DNA of 64,000 nt from Streptomyces sp. AM 4-1-1 (GTDB lineage: Bacteria > Actinomycetota > Actinomycetes > Streptomycetales > Streptomycetaceae): contig NZ_CP119145.1 in NCBI RefSeq assembly GCF_029167625.1, positions 4,526,001 to 4,590,000 on the forward strand, read 5' to 3'. The notes beneath the pieces were generated by a model that was not told the DNA's origin, did no database searches, and worked only from the letters and a program-made list of their open reading frames with translations. The position numbers and the translations under genes are program-made. Shown here piece by piece: positions 17,943-26,821 of this stretch (the first letter of the stretch is position 1; every line of letters starts with the position of its first letter).

Positions 17943-18143
17943 TCAGACCAGGTGGTCGAACTCTCCGGCCTTCACGCCGAGCACGAACGCGCGCAGCTTG
18001 GCAGCGCTTGTCGTGACGATCACGTCAGGATCGTCACTTTCGCGCAACTTGATCACGCCGCCAACAGGCGCCAGCTCGATGCAGCTCTGATTGTCGTCCG
18101 GTCCTGAAAACGAGGATTTCTGCCATTTGATTGCATCGGTCAT
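17943..18143 (-). CDS. DUF397 domain protein
   Basis: A 66-residue single DUF397 domain: KWQKSSFSGPDDNQSCIELA near the N-terminus, IKLRESDDPD in the middle, and the closing LRAFVLGVKAGEFDHL. DUF397 proteins are small partners of Xre-type regulators in actinomycetes. The gene starts 9 nt after the Xre gene and is surely co-transcribed with it. Confidence 0.94.
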   Translation of the reverse strand: MTDAIKWQKSSFSGPDDNQSCIELAPVGGVIKLRESDDPDVIVTTSAAKLRAFVLGVKAGEFDHLV

Positions 18144-18152
18144 GGCGTTGGC

Positions 18153-19001
18153 TCACATTTCCTGTGCGATGCGTTGGATGAAACGGTCCGACTCCTCCGT
18201 GTCGAGGGAGATCGACCCGACGGAGTCAAGTAGCTCTCGGTACCTGATGAGTTGAGCCTCCGCGTCCAGGAACCCCGCGCTGAAGGCGCTGTCGATCTGG
18301 ACTGTGTCGAGCGCCGGAATGACGGCTCCCGCATACATCATCGAGTGCACCGAGCTGGTGATCTGTGTCGAGAAGGGAATGATGCGAATCGTCACTGAAG
18401 GCCAGCTCGCGACCTCGTGCAGGAAGTCGAGCTGTTCCCTCATGGTCGTGCTGTCGCAGTACCGCATCCGAAGTGCGGCCTCATGAATGAATGCTTCGAA
18501 CGGCGTCGGCGCGGGGCGATCGAAGATATCGCGGCGCCTCGTGCGATGTTCGACGCGAGCGTTCAGTTCGGTGACTGGGAGGTCGGATACGCCGCTGCGG
18601 ATGAGGTCACGTGCGTATCGCTCGGTCTGGAAGATCCCTGGCACGTGGAGCATCTGAATGGTGCGGATATGAGTCGCATGGTGCTCCAGCTCGGCCAGAT
18701 CCAGGAAACCGGGCGAGAGTATGCCGCGATACTCGTCCCACCATCCCTTGCTGCGCTCCTCGGCCATACTCGCGAGCGCATCGACCAGATGCTTGTCGTT
18801 CGCCGAGTAATGCGCGGCAAGTCTGCGGACACGCTGATCGCTGACGCCGTAGCGGCCCGACTCGATATGGCTGATCTGGGCCCGCTCGCCACCCAGATAC
18901 GCGGCGGCTGCGCTTCCGGACAGGCCGGCGCGTTCCCGCAGCTTGCGAAGCTCCGCGCCCAAGCGCTTCTGGCGGGCGGTCGGGTAGCTCCTCGGTGGCA
19001 T
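18153..19001 (-). CDS. Xre-family helix-turn-helix regulator with DUF5753 domain
   Basis: A 282-residue protein. ATG 19001 follows AGGAGAGG. The HTH lies at about 10-65 (LGAELRKLRERAGLSGSAAA, then the recognition-helix region RAQISHIESGRYG). The DUF5753 ligand/partner domain fills about 100-280, with the typical IQMLHVPGIFQTERYARDLI and FEAFIHEAALRMR segments. With the DUF397 gene downstream and an RsbW-like ATPase gene on the other strand it forms an abaA/whiJ-type locus; such sets influence development and antibiotic production in Streptomyces. The specific target is unknown. Confidence 0.93.
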   Translation of the reverse strand: MPPRSYPTARQKRLGAELRKLRERAGLSGSAAAAYLGGERAQISHIESGRYGVSDQRVRRLAAHYSANDKHLVDALASMAEERSKGWWDEYRGILSPGFLDLAELEHHATHIRTIQMLHVPGIFQTERYARDLIRSGVSDLPVTELNARVEHRTRRRDIFDRPAPTPFEAFIHEAALRMRYCDSTTMREQLDFLHEVASWPSVTIRIIPFSTQITSSVHSMMYAGAVIPALDTVQIDSAFSAGFLDAEAQLIRYRELLDSVGSISLDTEESDRFIQRIAQEM

Positions 19002-19248
19002 CGACACCTCTCCTTCGTGCGGGTATGAGTGTGCCGCGTTGCCGGGCCGCTGGTCCACTCGTACGGGTGGGACGGTCGTCACACTGTTGCGCCGTCCCAC
19101 TGTTGTGCCCTAGCTTCGGAATGCGCTGCACAGCATGTCGGGGATACCCGAAGTGCGCTCGCCCGTACGCCAGTTGGGTGCGTATAGGGCGGTCCATGCC
19201 ACGGATGGCAGCGGCGCGTGAGACCGATCCGCGTAGGGAGACCACGAC

Positions 19249-19719
19249 ATGACCTCCGTATCCGCCCAGCCCCGTTCGACTCCGCCCCTTCCGCAGCGTG
19301 GCGCGCGATACCGCCTCGTCGTGCCGAACACCTCCGTCGCGCCCCGGATCGTGCGCGACTTCCTCGGCTTGCTGTTGCGTTCCACCGGACACCCGACGCT
19401 GGCGGACGACGCTCGTCTCTGTGTGAGCGAGGTCGTCACCAACGCGCACCGCCACACGCGTTCGCCGCTGATCCGGGTCGGGGTCGCGGTCACCCGACGA
19501 CAGGTGACGGTGTACGTCACGGACGACGAGCCGGGTGCGCTTCCGGCGCGGCGCGGGGGTGAGGCGGTGGGGGCCGTGGAGGACGAGGGCGGCCGGGGAC
19601 TCTTCCTCCTGAGCGGCCTCGCCGCCCGGTGGGGCGTCTCGTCCCACAGCGGGGACGCACTCGCGGTGAAGACGGTCTGGTTCACGCTGGCCGAACCACA
19701 CCCGGGCGTACCCGCCTGA
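19249..19719 (+). CDS. ATP-binding protein of the RsbW/HATPase_c family
   Basis: A 156-residue GHKL ATPase. The N-box reads LCVSEVVTNAHRHT, the G1 region VTDDEPG and the G2 region GGRGLFLLSGLAARWG. Such small proteins are anti-sigma-factor or kinase-like partners in Streptomyces. ATG 19249 is preceded by AGGGAGA. It is divergent from the Xre/DUF397 pair, as in abaA-like clusters, where the ATPase is thought to act with the Xre protein. No C-terminal effector domain is present. Confidence 0.9.
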   Translation: MTSVSAQPRSTPPLPQRGARYRLVVPNTSVAPRIVRDFLGLLLRSTGHPTLADDARLCVSEVVTNAHRHTRSPLIRVGVAVTRRQVTVYVTDDEPGALPARRGGEAVGAVEDEGGRGLFLLSGLAARWGVSSHSGDALAVKTVWFTLAEPHPGVPA

Positions 19720-19901
19720 GAGGAAGGTCCCGGGTCCGCCCGCTGCCGTTCGGAACGTCGACCGGCCTCTGTCCGGACGTGCGCGGTGCGGTGGGGGTGA
19801 ACCTGGTGCACCTATAAGGCTGTTGCGGCGGCGCGACTTCAAGCACCTCGGGGATCGTGGGGTGGTCGACGCAGGCGTGGTGGGCGAGGGGGAATGGTCG
19901 T

Positions 19902-21095
19902 ATGGTCATGAGGCGGTCTGCTCCGTGGCACAGGTCGGCGGTACTGGCCGCCCTGATGCTGGCCGCCCTCACCTTCAACACGGCGGAGAACCTGCCGATC
20001 GGTCTCCTGGAACTCATCTCCGATGACCTACGGGTATCCCTGTCGGCGGTCGGCTACCTGGTCACCGGTTACGGCGTGACGGTCGCCGTGACGTCCTTGC
20101 CGCTGGCCCACATCACGCGGGCCGTGCCCCGACGGCACGTACTCACGGGACTGCTTCTCGCGCTCGTCGTGTCCAGTCTGGTCGCGGCGCTGGCCACGGC
20201 CTACTGGCTGCTGCTCGTGGCGCGGTTGCTGACCGCGCTCGCCCAGGCGCTGTTCTGGGCCGTGATGGGGCCGGTCGCGGTGGGCCTCTTCCCTCCCGAG
20301 GTCCGTGGACGAGTGGTGGGGGCGCTGTCCGTCGCCGGTTCGCTCGCCCTCGTGGTCGGCGTCCCCGCCGGGACCTGGCTGGGACGATGGAGCGGCTGGC
20401 CGGTGCCTCTCGCGGTACTGGCGGGGCTGGGGCTCATCTCCCTCGTGACGATCGCCGTCCTGCTGCCGACCTCGCGTCCGGAAGAAGGGCGCGCGGCCTA
20501 CGGAGCCGACCCCGACCCCCGCCGGTTCGGGACCGTGCTGGCGGCCGGGGCCCTGTCCGCCACCGGGGCGTTCGCCGGATACACGTACATCGTGAAGTTT
20601 CTGGGCGCGGTGGGCGGCTTCTCCCAAAACGCGGTCGGTGTCCTGTTCGTGGCTTTCGGTGTCGCGTGTCTGGCCGGGGTGAGCATCACCGGGGCGCTGC
20701 TGGACCGCTTCCCGGACTCCGTACTGACCGCCGCGGTGGCCACGCAGGCGGTGGGGATGCTCGGCCTGTACGCGGCCGGCGGGCGTCCGGTGGCAGCGGT
20801 GGTGTTCCTGGTACTGATGGGCGGCGCACTCGGTCCGGTTTTCATGGCCACCCAGAACGAGATGCTGCGTTGCGCACCAGGCCGTACGGACATGGCACTC
20901 GCGGCCAACTCCGGTGCCTACAACGCCGGTATCGCGGCTGGCGCCGGGCTCGGGGGACTGGTCCTGTCGCTCACCGGCGTGCGGGGCACCTGCCTCATGG
21001 GCGGTCTGCTGACCGTCGGGGCCTGCGCGGTCCTGCTGGGGGAGCGGCTGCTGCCCGGGGATGTTGCGGGAAAGGCCCACCCGGGTGAGGAGTGA
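19902..21095 (+). CDS. MFS exporter (AraJ/chloramphenicol-resistance-type)
   Basis: A 397-residue protein with about 12 hydrophobic helices. ATG 19902 lies 8 nt after AGGGGGA. The first helix contains ENLPIGLLELISDDL, typical of DHA-type exporters of the AraJ/Cml group, and the loop after helix 2 carries basic RAVPRRHVL. The PV-rich stretch after helix 5 (VVGVPAGTWLG) matches the antiporter motif region. It likely exports a drug or sugar derivative by proton antiport; the substrate is not predictable. It ends before a strong bidirectional hairpin. Confidence 0.9.
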   Translation: MVMRRSAPWHRSAVLAALMLAALTFNTAENLPIGLLELISDDLRVSLSAVGYLVTGYGVTVAVTSLPLAHITRAVPRRHVLTGLLLALVVSSLVAALATAYWLLLVARLLTALAQALFWAVMGPVAVGLFPPEVRGRVVGALSVAGSLALVVGVPAGTWLGRWSGWPVPLAVLAGLGLISLVTIAVLLPTSRPEEGRAAYGADPDPRRFGTVLAAGALSATGAFAGYTYIVKFLGAVGGFSQNAVGVLFVAFGVACLAGVSITGALLDRFPDSVLTAAVATQAVGMLGLYAAGGRPVAAVVFLVLMGGALGPVFMATQNEMLRCAPGRTDMALAANSGAYNAGIAAGAGLGGLVLSLTGVRGTCLMGGLLTVGACAVLLGERLLPGDVAGKAHPGEE

Positions 21096-21238
21096 CGCGC
21101 GGGCGAGGACGGAGCACGGCGCCGAGGACGACACGGCGGGTGAGGCGTGCGGGAGTACGGCGGTCGTGGTCGCTCCCGGACCTCCGCGCGTCCGTTCACG
21201 ATCGTCGCCCGTGGTGTCCCGTACGGGCGCGGACACGG

Positions 21239-21280
21239 CGAAGGGCCGCCGTTCCCGAGCGGGGGAGCGGCGGCCCTTCG
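21239..21280. terminator. Strong bidirectional terminator hairpin
   Basis: CGAAGGGCCGCCG (21239-21251) pairs perfectly with CGGCGGCCCTTCG (21268-21280), a 13-bp stem between the convergent MFS (+) and NlpC/P60 (-) genes. Confidence 0.85.
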
Positions 21281-21345
21281 TCTGCCGCGTGACCACCGGA
21301 CATGCCTGGGTGGGGCCGGTCGCGGGGACGCGGGTGTGTGCTTGT

Positions 21346-21380
21346 GAATCAGAGAACGCGGATGAATCAGAGAACGCGGA
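21346..21380 (-). repeat. Tandem 18-bp duplication across the NlpC/P60 stop codon
   Basis: The unit GAATCAGAGAACGCGGAT occurs at 21346-21363 and again, lacking only its last base, at 21364-21380. Read on the minus strand, each copy ends in the same reading frame with CGC-GTT-CTC-TGA, so two identical stops follow one another. Confidence 0.8.
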
Positions 21381-22224
21381 CCGCGCCCGACGGACGGTCG
21401 TAGTCCAGGGAGCGCAGCACCACACCGGTCGAGGAGTTCTGCGCGCCGACGAACTGGCCGCCGCCCACGTAGACGGCGACGTGGTACGCGTTGCCCGCGC
21501 TGCCCCAGTACAGGATGTCGCCCGGCTGAAGGTTGCTCAGGGAGACCTGGGTGCCCGCCACCGACTGGTTCTGCGAGACGCGCGGCAGGTCGATGCCGAC
21601 CGTGCGGAACGCGGCCTGGACCAGGCCCGAGCAGTCCCACGAGTTGGGGCCGGTGCCGCCGGGCACGTACGCGTCGCCGACCTGCGCCTTGACGAAGGAG
21701 ACGATGGAGGCGGCGGAGCCGGTGGCGTTGGACGACTTCGACGAGGAGGGCGACGAGGCCGTCGTGGCGTGCGTGGCGGAGGAACCGCGCGACGTGGACG
21801 GCGAGGAGACGCTGAGCGTCGTACGCGCCGTGGAGCGGGAGGCGCGCTGCTGGGCGGCCTTCTCCTTGGCCTTGGCGGCCGCCTCGGCCTTCGCCTTGGC
21901 CTCCGCCTTGCGGACGGCCTCGGCCTTGGCCTTCTTGGCGGTCTTCGCGGCCTGGTCGGCCGCGGCGTCCTCCTGGGCACGGGCTTCCAGGTCGAACGCG
22001 ACCTGCTGGGTCGCCTGCGCGGACTCCGCGACGACGGTGGAGAGGCCCGAGGTGATGGTGGGCATCTCGATGGTCTGGGTCACCGGCTCGGCCTGGGCCG
22101 GGCCCGCGGCGCCGGCCACTGCGATGGTGCTGAGGACGCCACCGGCAACTCCGGCACGCAGCGCCGTCTTCGAGGCGTTTCGGCGCGGCTTCCGGTGGCT
22201 GGGTATGAGAGCGGTGTGGGACAT
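21367..22224 (-). CDS. Secreted NlpC/P60 peptidoglycan endopeptidase
   Basis: A 285-residue exported cell-wall hydrolase. The start at 22224 (MSHTALIPSHRKPRR) precedes a twin-basic, hydrophobic signal peptide ending GPAQA, with cleavage expected after residue 45. Residues about 60-130 are an Ala/Lys/Glu coiled coil with AEAKAK-type repeats, then a Ser/Thr linker, then the NlpC/P60 domain (about 175-285). The catalytic Cys lies in NSWDCSGLV and the His in AYHVAVYVGGG. It likely cuts peptide stems of peptidoglycan during growth or sporulation. It is divergent from nuoA across a 780-bp region; a longer N-terminal reading to 22374 lacks signal-peptide logic. Confidence 0.94.
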   Translation of the reverse strand: MSHTALIPSHRKPRRNASKTALRAGVAGGVLSTIAVAGAAGPAQAEPVTQTIEMPTITSGLSTVVAESAQATQQVAFDLEARAQEDAAADQAAKTAKKAKAEAVRKAEAKAKAEAAAKAKEKAAQQRASRSTARTTLSVSSPSTSRGSSATHATTASSPSSSKSSNATGSAASIVSFVKAQVGDAYVPGGTGPNSWDCSGLVQAAFRTVGIDLPRVSQNQSVAGTQVSLSNLQPGDILYWGSAGNAYHVAVYVGGGQFVGAQNSSTGVVLRSLDYDRPSGAVRVL

Positions 22225-22354
22225 GGGTACAACCGCTATCAGGGCTTTCGGGGTTCCTTCAAGAAACGTGTGTTGCGACACAGTCACGTTCGGAATTGGT
22301 GAATCCGCTTCCTGACGGGCCTTATTGACGCCGTAACGGGCAAATCGGGCGCGG

Positions 22355-22374
22355 GTGATCACTGCCGTGATCAC
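22355..22374. promoter_or_regulatory. Tandem GTGATCAC palindromes
   Basis: GTGATCAC occurs at 22355-22362 and again at 22367-22374, separated by TGCC, about 130-150 bp upstream of the NlpC/P60 start. The whole 20-bp block could bind a dimer or dimer pair. The factor is unknown. Confidence 0.45.
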
Positions 22375-22890
22375 GGTCTTTCGGTAATACGTCCGAATTG
22401 CCCGCCGCCTACCATCCGTTCACATCGATGGCCAAGCCCGCTTTTGTTGAAGCCTCAATGGAGTGACGCAGGTCACAGGGTGATCGGCGGCTCGCGAGGG
22501 GAGCGGGTGGCCGGATCGCGTCGCTCTCCCGGGGTGCCGCCGGAGCGGGCCCCGAGCCGACCGGTGACGGAACCGTATGTCCGGTGGATCGTGAATGCGG
22601 GCACATGTCCCGTTCGGTCCGCCGGGACTCTCCCGTGAACCGCCCCCGGCTGCGGCGCCGTTCAATATCACCCGAGCGCGTCCAGCTCCAATTTGCGTGC
22701 AGCCACCATCTCTTGATACTGCAACACCCCTTTGACCAGCGCCTACGAGGTCGGATGTCACGTCTGGTGATCACTCGACCGCTTCGCGTACGAAGATCAC
22801 CGCTCATCCGACTTCATGATCGTTCGTCAGGTGGTGGAGATCACAAAGACGTTGTCGCACCCCGTGTCGCAGATCACAGGACGGCGGGCA

Positions 22891-22896
22891 TAGGAT
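22891..22896 (+). promoter_or_regulatory. Likely -10 of the nuo operon promoter
   Basis: TAGGAT (22891-22896) fits TANNNT. The start of transcription would be near 22903, immediately before the Rex-like site. No clear -35 is present. Confidence 0.4.
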
Positions 22897-22912
22897 GCGG
22901 GGCAGTCGGGCT

Positions 22913-22928
22913 TGTGAACTGCCTCACA
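22913..22928 (+). promoter_or_regulatory. Rex operator upstream of nuoA
   Basis: TGTGAACTGCCTCACA matches the published S. coelicolor Rex operator form TGTGAACnnnTTCACA with one mismatch outside the spacer. Rex senses NADH/NAD+ and represses when NADH is low; nuoA is among its reported Streptomyces targets. The site sits just downstream of the proposed transcription start, ideal for repression. Confidence 0.8.
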
Positions 22929-23008
22929 TGTACACGATCTTGGTGAGGTGGCGAGCCGGTCGCCCGATGCGGTCCAACGGTCAAGGACGACTGGAAGGAG
23001 CGAGGAGC

Positions 23009-23368
23009 GTGAATGCCTACGCGCCCATCCTCGTGCTCGGCGCCCTCGGGGCAGGGTTTGCGATCTTCTCCGTGGTCATGGCCACGCTTATCGGCCCGAA
23101 GCGGTACAACCGAGCAAAGCTCGAAGCGTACGAGTGCGGTATCGAACCCACACCCACCCCGGCCGGAGGCGGCCGCTTTCCGATCAAGTACTACCTGACG
23201 GCGATGCTCTTCATCGTCTTCGACATCGAGATCGTCTTCCTCTATCCCTGGGCCGTCACCTTCGACTCCCTGGGGATGTTCGGGCTCGTCGAGATGCTGC
23301 TCTTCGTGCTCACCGTCTTCGTCGCCTACGCGTACGTATGGCGTCGCGGCGGCCTGGAATGGGACTGA
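23009..23368 (+). CDS. nuoA: NADH-quinone oxidoreductase subunit A
   Basis: A 119-residue membrane subunit of complex I. GTG 23009 follows AAGGAGCGAGGAG. Three hydrophobic helices are seen; the conserved loop after the first contains KLEAYECGIEPT with its invariant Cys. RFPIKYYLTAMLFIVFDIE with helix-2 acidic residues follows. It helps form the quinone channel at the membrane/peripheral-arm junction. It is the first gene of nuoA-N, under the Rex-like operator. Confidence 0.98.
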   Translation: MNAYAPILVLGALGAGFAIFSVVMATLIGPKRYNRAKLEAYECGIEPTPTPAGGGRFPIKYYLTAMLFIVFDIEIVFLYPWAVTFDSLGMFGLVEMLLFVLTVFVAYAYVWRRGGLEWD

Positions 23369-23386
23369 GGGGCTGAGGGGCACACC

Positions 23387-23941
23387 ATGGGACTCGAAGA
23401 GAAGCTGCCCAGCGGCTTCGTGCTGACCACTGTCGAGCAGGCGGCCGGCTGGGTACGGAAATCCTCCGTCTTCCCGGCCACCTTCGGCCTCGCCTGCTGC
23501 GCCATCGAGATGATGACGACCGGAGCCGGGCGCTACGACCTGGCCCGTTTCGGGATGGAGGTCTTCCGCGGATCACCGCGGCAGGCGGACCTGATGATCG
23601 TGGCGGGGCGGGTCAGCCAGAAGATGGCGCCCGTCCTGCGGCAGGTCTACGACCAGATGCCGAACCCCAAGTGGGTCATCTCCATGGGGGTTTGCGCGTC
23701 ATCGGGCGGGATGTTCAACAATTACGCCATTGTTCAGGGTGTCGACCACATCGTCCCGGTGGACATCTATCTGCCGGGCTGCCCGCCGCGTCCCGAGATG
23801 CTGATCGACGCGATCCTCAAGCTCCACCAGAAGATCCAGGGCTCCAAGCTCGGGGTCAACGCGGAGGAGGCCGCCCGCGAGGCGGAGGAAGCGGCGCTCA
23901 ACGCGCTCCCCCTGATCGAGATGAAGGGGCTGCTGCGGTGA
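23387..23941 (+). CDS. nuoB: NADH-quinone oxidoreductase subunit B
   Basis: A 184-residue peripheral-arm subunit carrying cluster N2, which hands electrons to menaquinone. Cluster ligands are visible: tandem Cys in [11 protein letters not shown], Cys in [10 protein letters not shown] and Cys in [12 protein letters not shown]. The C-terminal ~25 residues are an Ala/Glu-rich helix ([15 protein letters not shown]). Its stop overlaps the nuoC start by 4 nt. Confidence 0.98.
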   Translation: MGLEEKLPSGFVLTTVEQAAGWVRKSSVFPATFGLACCAIEMMTTGAGRYDLARFGMEVFRGSPRQADLMIVAGRVSQKMAPVLRQVYDQMPNPKWVISMGVCASSGGMFNNYAIVQGVDHIVPVDIYLPGCPPRPEMLIDAILKLHQKIQGSKLGVNAEEAAREAEEAALNALPLIEMKGLLR

Positions 23942-24648
23942 CCGACGAACAGAGCGGCAACGCCGTACCCGCGCCGCGCGACGCGTCCGGTGAGGTCATC
24001 CGCGTACGCAAGGGCATGTTCGGCGCCAACAACGGCGGCGACACCTCCGGCTACGGCGGCCTCGTCCGTACCGTCACCCTGCCGGGCGCCACGCCCCGCC
24101 CGTACGGCGGCTGGTTCGACGAAGTGGCCGACGAGCTCGAAGGGGCCCTGGAGGAACAGGACCTGCTGCCCGCCCACGCCATCGAGCGGACCGTCGTCGA
24201 CCGTGGCGAGCTCACCTTCCACATCGCCCGCGAACACCTCGTCCAGGTCGCCAGGACCTGCCGCGACGACCCGGCGCTGCGCTTCGAACTCTGTACGGGG
24301 GTCAGCGGCGTCCACTTCCTCGGTGACAAGGGCCGCGAACTGCACGCGGTCTACCACCTGCGGTCCCTCACCCACGGCCGGCTGATCCGGCTGGAGGTGT
24401 CCGCCCCCGACAGCGACCCGCACATCCCGTCGCTCGTCGCGGTCTACCCGACCAACGACTGGCACGAGCGCGAGACCTACGACTTCTTCGGGCTCGTCTT
24501 CGACGGGCACCCCGCCCTCACGCGGATCATGATGCCGGACGACTGGCAGGGCTTCCCGCAGCGCAAGGACTACCCGCTCGGCGGCATCGCCGTCGAGTAC
24601 AAGGGCGCCCAGATTCCGGCTCCGGACCAGCGGAGGTCGTACTCCTGA
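23938..24648 (+). CDS. nuoC: NADH-quinone oxidoreductase subunit C
   Basis: A 236-residue 30-kDa-type subunit, separate from NuoD (not the enterobacterial fusion). GTG 23938 overlaps the nuoB stop (GTGA). The conserved family signature [18 protein letters not shown] lies near residues 180-197, followed by [20 protein letters not shown]. An N-terminal extension of about 50 residues, rich in Gly and Asp, precedes the domain. Confidence 0.97.
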   Translation: MTDEQSGNAVPAPRDASGEVIRVRKGMFGANNGGDTSGYGGLVRTVTLPGATPRPYGGWFDEVADELEGALEEQDLLPAHAIERTVVDRGELTFHIAREHLVQVARTCRDDPALRFELCTGVSGVHFLGDKGRELHAVYHLRSLTHGRLIRLEVSAPDSDPHIPSLVAVYPTNDWHERETYDFFGLVFDGHPALTRIMMPDDWQGFPQRKDYPLGGIAVEYKGAQIPAPDQRRSYS

Positions 24649-25970
24649 TGACCACTCCCCACGCAACGCCCCGCGCTACGACCGAGGGGACTGTATATAC
24701 AGTCACCGGCGGCGACTGGGACGAGGTCGTCCAGTCCGCCGCCAAGGCCGACGACGAGCGCATCGTCGTCAACATGGGCCCGCAGCACCCCTCCACGCAC
24801 GGCGTGCTGCGGCTCATCCTGGAGATCGACGGCGAGACCGTCACCGAGGCCCGCTGCGGCATCGGCTACCTCCACACCGGCATCGAGAAGAACCTCGAAT
24901 TCCGGAACTGGACCCAGGGCACCACGTTCGTCACGCGCATGGACTACCTGACGCCCTTCTTCAACGAGGCGGCGTACTGCCTCGGCGTCGAGAAGCTGCT
25001 CGGCATCGAGGACCAGATCCCCGACCGGGCCACCGTCATCCGCGTCCTGCTGATGGAACTCAACCGGCTCTCCTCGCACCTGGTGTGCATCGCCACCGGG
25101 GGCATGGAGCTGGGCGCCACGACGATCATGATCTACGGGTTCCGCGACCGGGAACTCGTGCTCGACCTCTTCGAGCTGATCACCGGGCTGCGCATGAACC
25201 ACGCGTTCATCCGCCCCGGCGGCCTCGCCCAGGACCTTCCGCCGGGCGCCGTCGACCAGGTGCGCGAGTTCGTGCGGACCATGAAGAAGAACCTGCCGGA
25301 GTACGACGCGCTCGCCACCGGCAACCCCATCTTCAAGGCCCGGATGCGGGACGTCGGCTACCTCGACCTCACCGGCTGCATGGCGCTCGGCGCCACCGGG
25401 CCGGTCCTGCGCTCCGCCGGGCTCCCGCACGACCTGCGCAAGACCGACCCGTACTGCGGATACGAGACGTACGACTTCGACGTCCCCACCGCCGACACCT
25501 GCGACGCCTACGGCCGCTTCCTGATCCGGCTGGAGGAGATGCGCCAGTCGCTGCGGATCGTCGAGCAGTGCCTGGACCGCCTGGCACCCGGCCCGGTCAT
25601 GGTCGCCGACAAGAAGATCGCCTGGCCCGCGCAGCTCGCGCTCGGCCCGGACGGACTCGGCAACTCCCTCGACCACATCAAGAAGATCATGGGCACCTCC
25701 ATGGAGGCCCTGATCCACCACTTCAAGCTGGTGACCGAGGGCTTCCGGGTCCCGGCCGGACAGGTGTACACGGGCGTCGAGTCCCCCAAGGGCGAACTCG
25801 GCGTGCACGTCGTCTCGGACGGCGGCACCCGGCCCTACCGGGTCCACTTCCGCGACCCGTCCTTCACCAACCTCCAGGCCATGGCGGCGATGTGCGAGGG
25901 CGGCCAGGTCGCCGACGTCATCGTCGCCGTCGCGTCCATCGACCCCGTGATGGGAGGCGTCGACCGGTGA
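24648..25970 (+). CDS. nuoD: NADH-quinone oxidoreductase subunit D
   Basis: A 440-residue 49-kDa subunit that lines the quinone site with NuoB. Family blocks: [47 protein letters not shown], the [12 protein letters not shown] region, and C-terminal [18 protein letters not shown] 24648 overlaps the nuoC stop (TGATG). Codons 15-19 include a run of rare A/T-rich codons that form a perfect palindrome, listed separately. Confidence 0.98.
   Translation: MTTPHATPRATTEGTVYTVTGGDWDEVVQSAAKADDERIVVNMGPQHPSTHGVLRLILEIDGETVTEARCGIGYLHTGIEKNLEFRNWTQGTTFVTRMDYLTPFFNEAAYCLGVEKLLGIEDQIPDRATVIRVLLMELNRLSSHLVCIATGGMELGATTIMIYGFRDRELVLDLFELITGLRMNHAFIRPGGLAQDLPPGAVDQVREFVRTMKKNLPEYDALATGNPIFKARMRDVGYLDLTGCMALGATGPVLRSAGLPHDLRKTDPYCGYETYDFDVPTADTCDAYGRFLIRLEEMRQSLRIVEQCLDRLAPGPVMVADKKIAWPAQLALGPDGLGNSLDHIKKIMGTSMEALIHHFKLVTEGFRVPAGQVYTGVESPKGELGVHVVSDGGTRPYRVHFRDPSFTNLQAMAAMCEGGQVADVIVAVASIDPVMGGVDR
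24690..24703. promoter_or_regulatory. Perfect 14-bp palindrome inside the nuoD start region
   Basis: ACTGTATATACAGT is fully self-complementary and encodes part of TVYTV near residue 16 of NuoD. It uses ACT, GTA, TAT and ACA, all rare in this genome type. The sequence is striking in a GC-rich gene and may be an operator or processing site; the function is unknown. Confidence 0.45.
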
Positions 25971-26821
25971 CCGCAGCGAACAGTGAAGTCAGCCTGGGGA
26001 TGCCGCAGCTCCCCGCCCCCGCCTACCCGGCCGAGGTGCGCGCCAGGCTCGAAGCGGACGCGCGGGAGGTGATCGCCCGCTACCCCGACAGCCGCTCCGC
26101 GCTGCTGCCGCTGCTGCACCTCGTGCAGTCCGAGGAGGGGTACGTCTCCCGCACCGGCATGGCGCTCTGCGCCGAACTCCTCGGCCTCACCACCGCCGAG
26201 GTCACCGCCGTCGCGACCTTCTACACGATGTACCGCCGCAGGCCCGGCGGCGACTACCAGGTCGGCGTCTGCACCAACACGCTCTGCGCGGTGATGGGCG
26301 GCGACGCCATCTTCGACCGGCTGAAGGACCACCTCGGCGTCGGCAACGACGAGACGACCGAGGACGGCAAGGTCTCCCTCGAACACATCGAGTGCAACGC
26401 CGCCTGCGACTACGCGCCCGTCGTGATGGTCAACTGGGAGTTCTTCGACAACCAGACACCGGAGAGCGCCCAGCGGCTCGTCGACGACCTGATCGCCGGC
26501 CGGACCGTCGAACCCACCCGCGGCGCCCCCCTCTGCACGTACAAGGAGACCGCCCGCATCCTGGCCGGTTTCCCCGACGAGCGCCCCGGCGCCGTCGAGG
26601 CGACCGGCGGCGCCGGACCCGCCTCGCTCGTCGGACTGCGGCTCGCCAAGGGCGAGGAGGCGAGGCCGCACGTGGTCTCCCCGCGCGGCGCCGCCCCCCA
26701 CGGGGTCCAGCCGCACGACCCGTCGCCGTCCGAACACCTCAGCTCGCACGACGCACCGCAGCAGACCTCGGCGTCCGACCCGGACAACCCGGCCGGACCC
26801 ACCGCCGAGGAGGGGGAGTGA
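25967..26821 (+). CDS. nuoE: NADH-quinone oxidoreductase subunit E
   Basis: A 284-residue 24-kDa subunit with the N1a-type [2Fe-2S] cluster. Ligands are the Cys pair of CTNTLC and the pair of [12 protein letters not shown] 25967 overlaps the nuoD stop. The thioredoxin-like fold ends near residue 190, and a Pro/Ser/Asp-rich low-complexity tail of roughly 80 residues follows, longer than in most bacteria. Confidence 0.97.
   Translation: MTAANSEVSLGMPQLPAPAYPAEVRARLEADAREVIARYPDSRSALLPLLHLVQSEEGYVSRTGMALCAELLGLTTAEVTAVATFYTMYRRRPGGDYQVGVCTNTLCAVMGGDAIFDRLKDHLGVGNDETTEDGKVSLEHIECNAACDYAPVVMVNWEFFDNQTPESAQRLVDDLIAGRTVEPTRGAPLCTYKETARILAGFPDERPGAVEATGGAGPASLVGLRLAKGEEARPHVVSPRGAAPHGVQPHDPSPSEHLSSHDAPQQTSASDPDNPAGPTAEEGE

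Larger units (their letters stand above)
22225..23008. other. Large divergent regulatory region between nlpC/P60 and nuoA
   Basis: 784 bp without a supported gene and locally less GC-rich than the flanks. It holds tandem GTGATCAC palindromes (22355-22374), a third GTGATCAC at 22767-22774, AGATCAC at 22794, 22838 and 22871, a possible -35 TTGACC at 22732, the -10 TAGGAT and the Rex-like operator before nuoA. The minus-strand side is the long leader of the NlpC/P60 gene; I see no recognisable ydaO (c-di-AMP) riboswitch in it. Confidence 0.6.

Noticed and set aside
22355..22374. CRP-type binding site reading of the GTGATCAC pair
   Set aside because: The Streptomyces Crp pattern GTG-N6-GNCAC is not met; the spacing of half-sites is different.
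22225..22500. c-di-AMP (ydaO) riboswitch before the NlpC/P60 gene
   Set aside because: Streptomyces wall-hydrolase genes often have one, so I looked; the leader lacks recognisable ydaO conserved segments.
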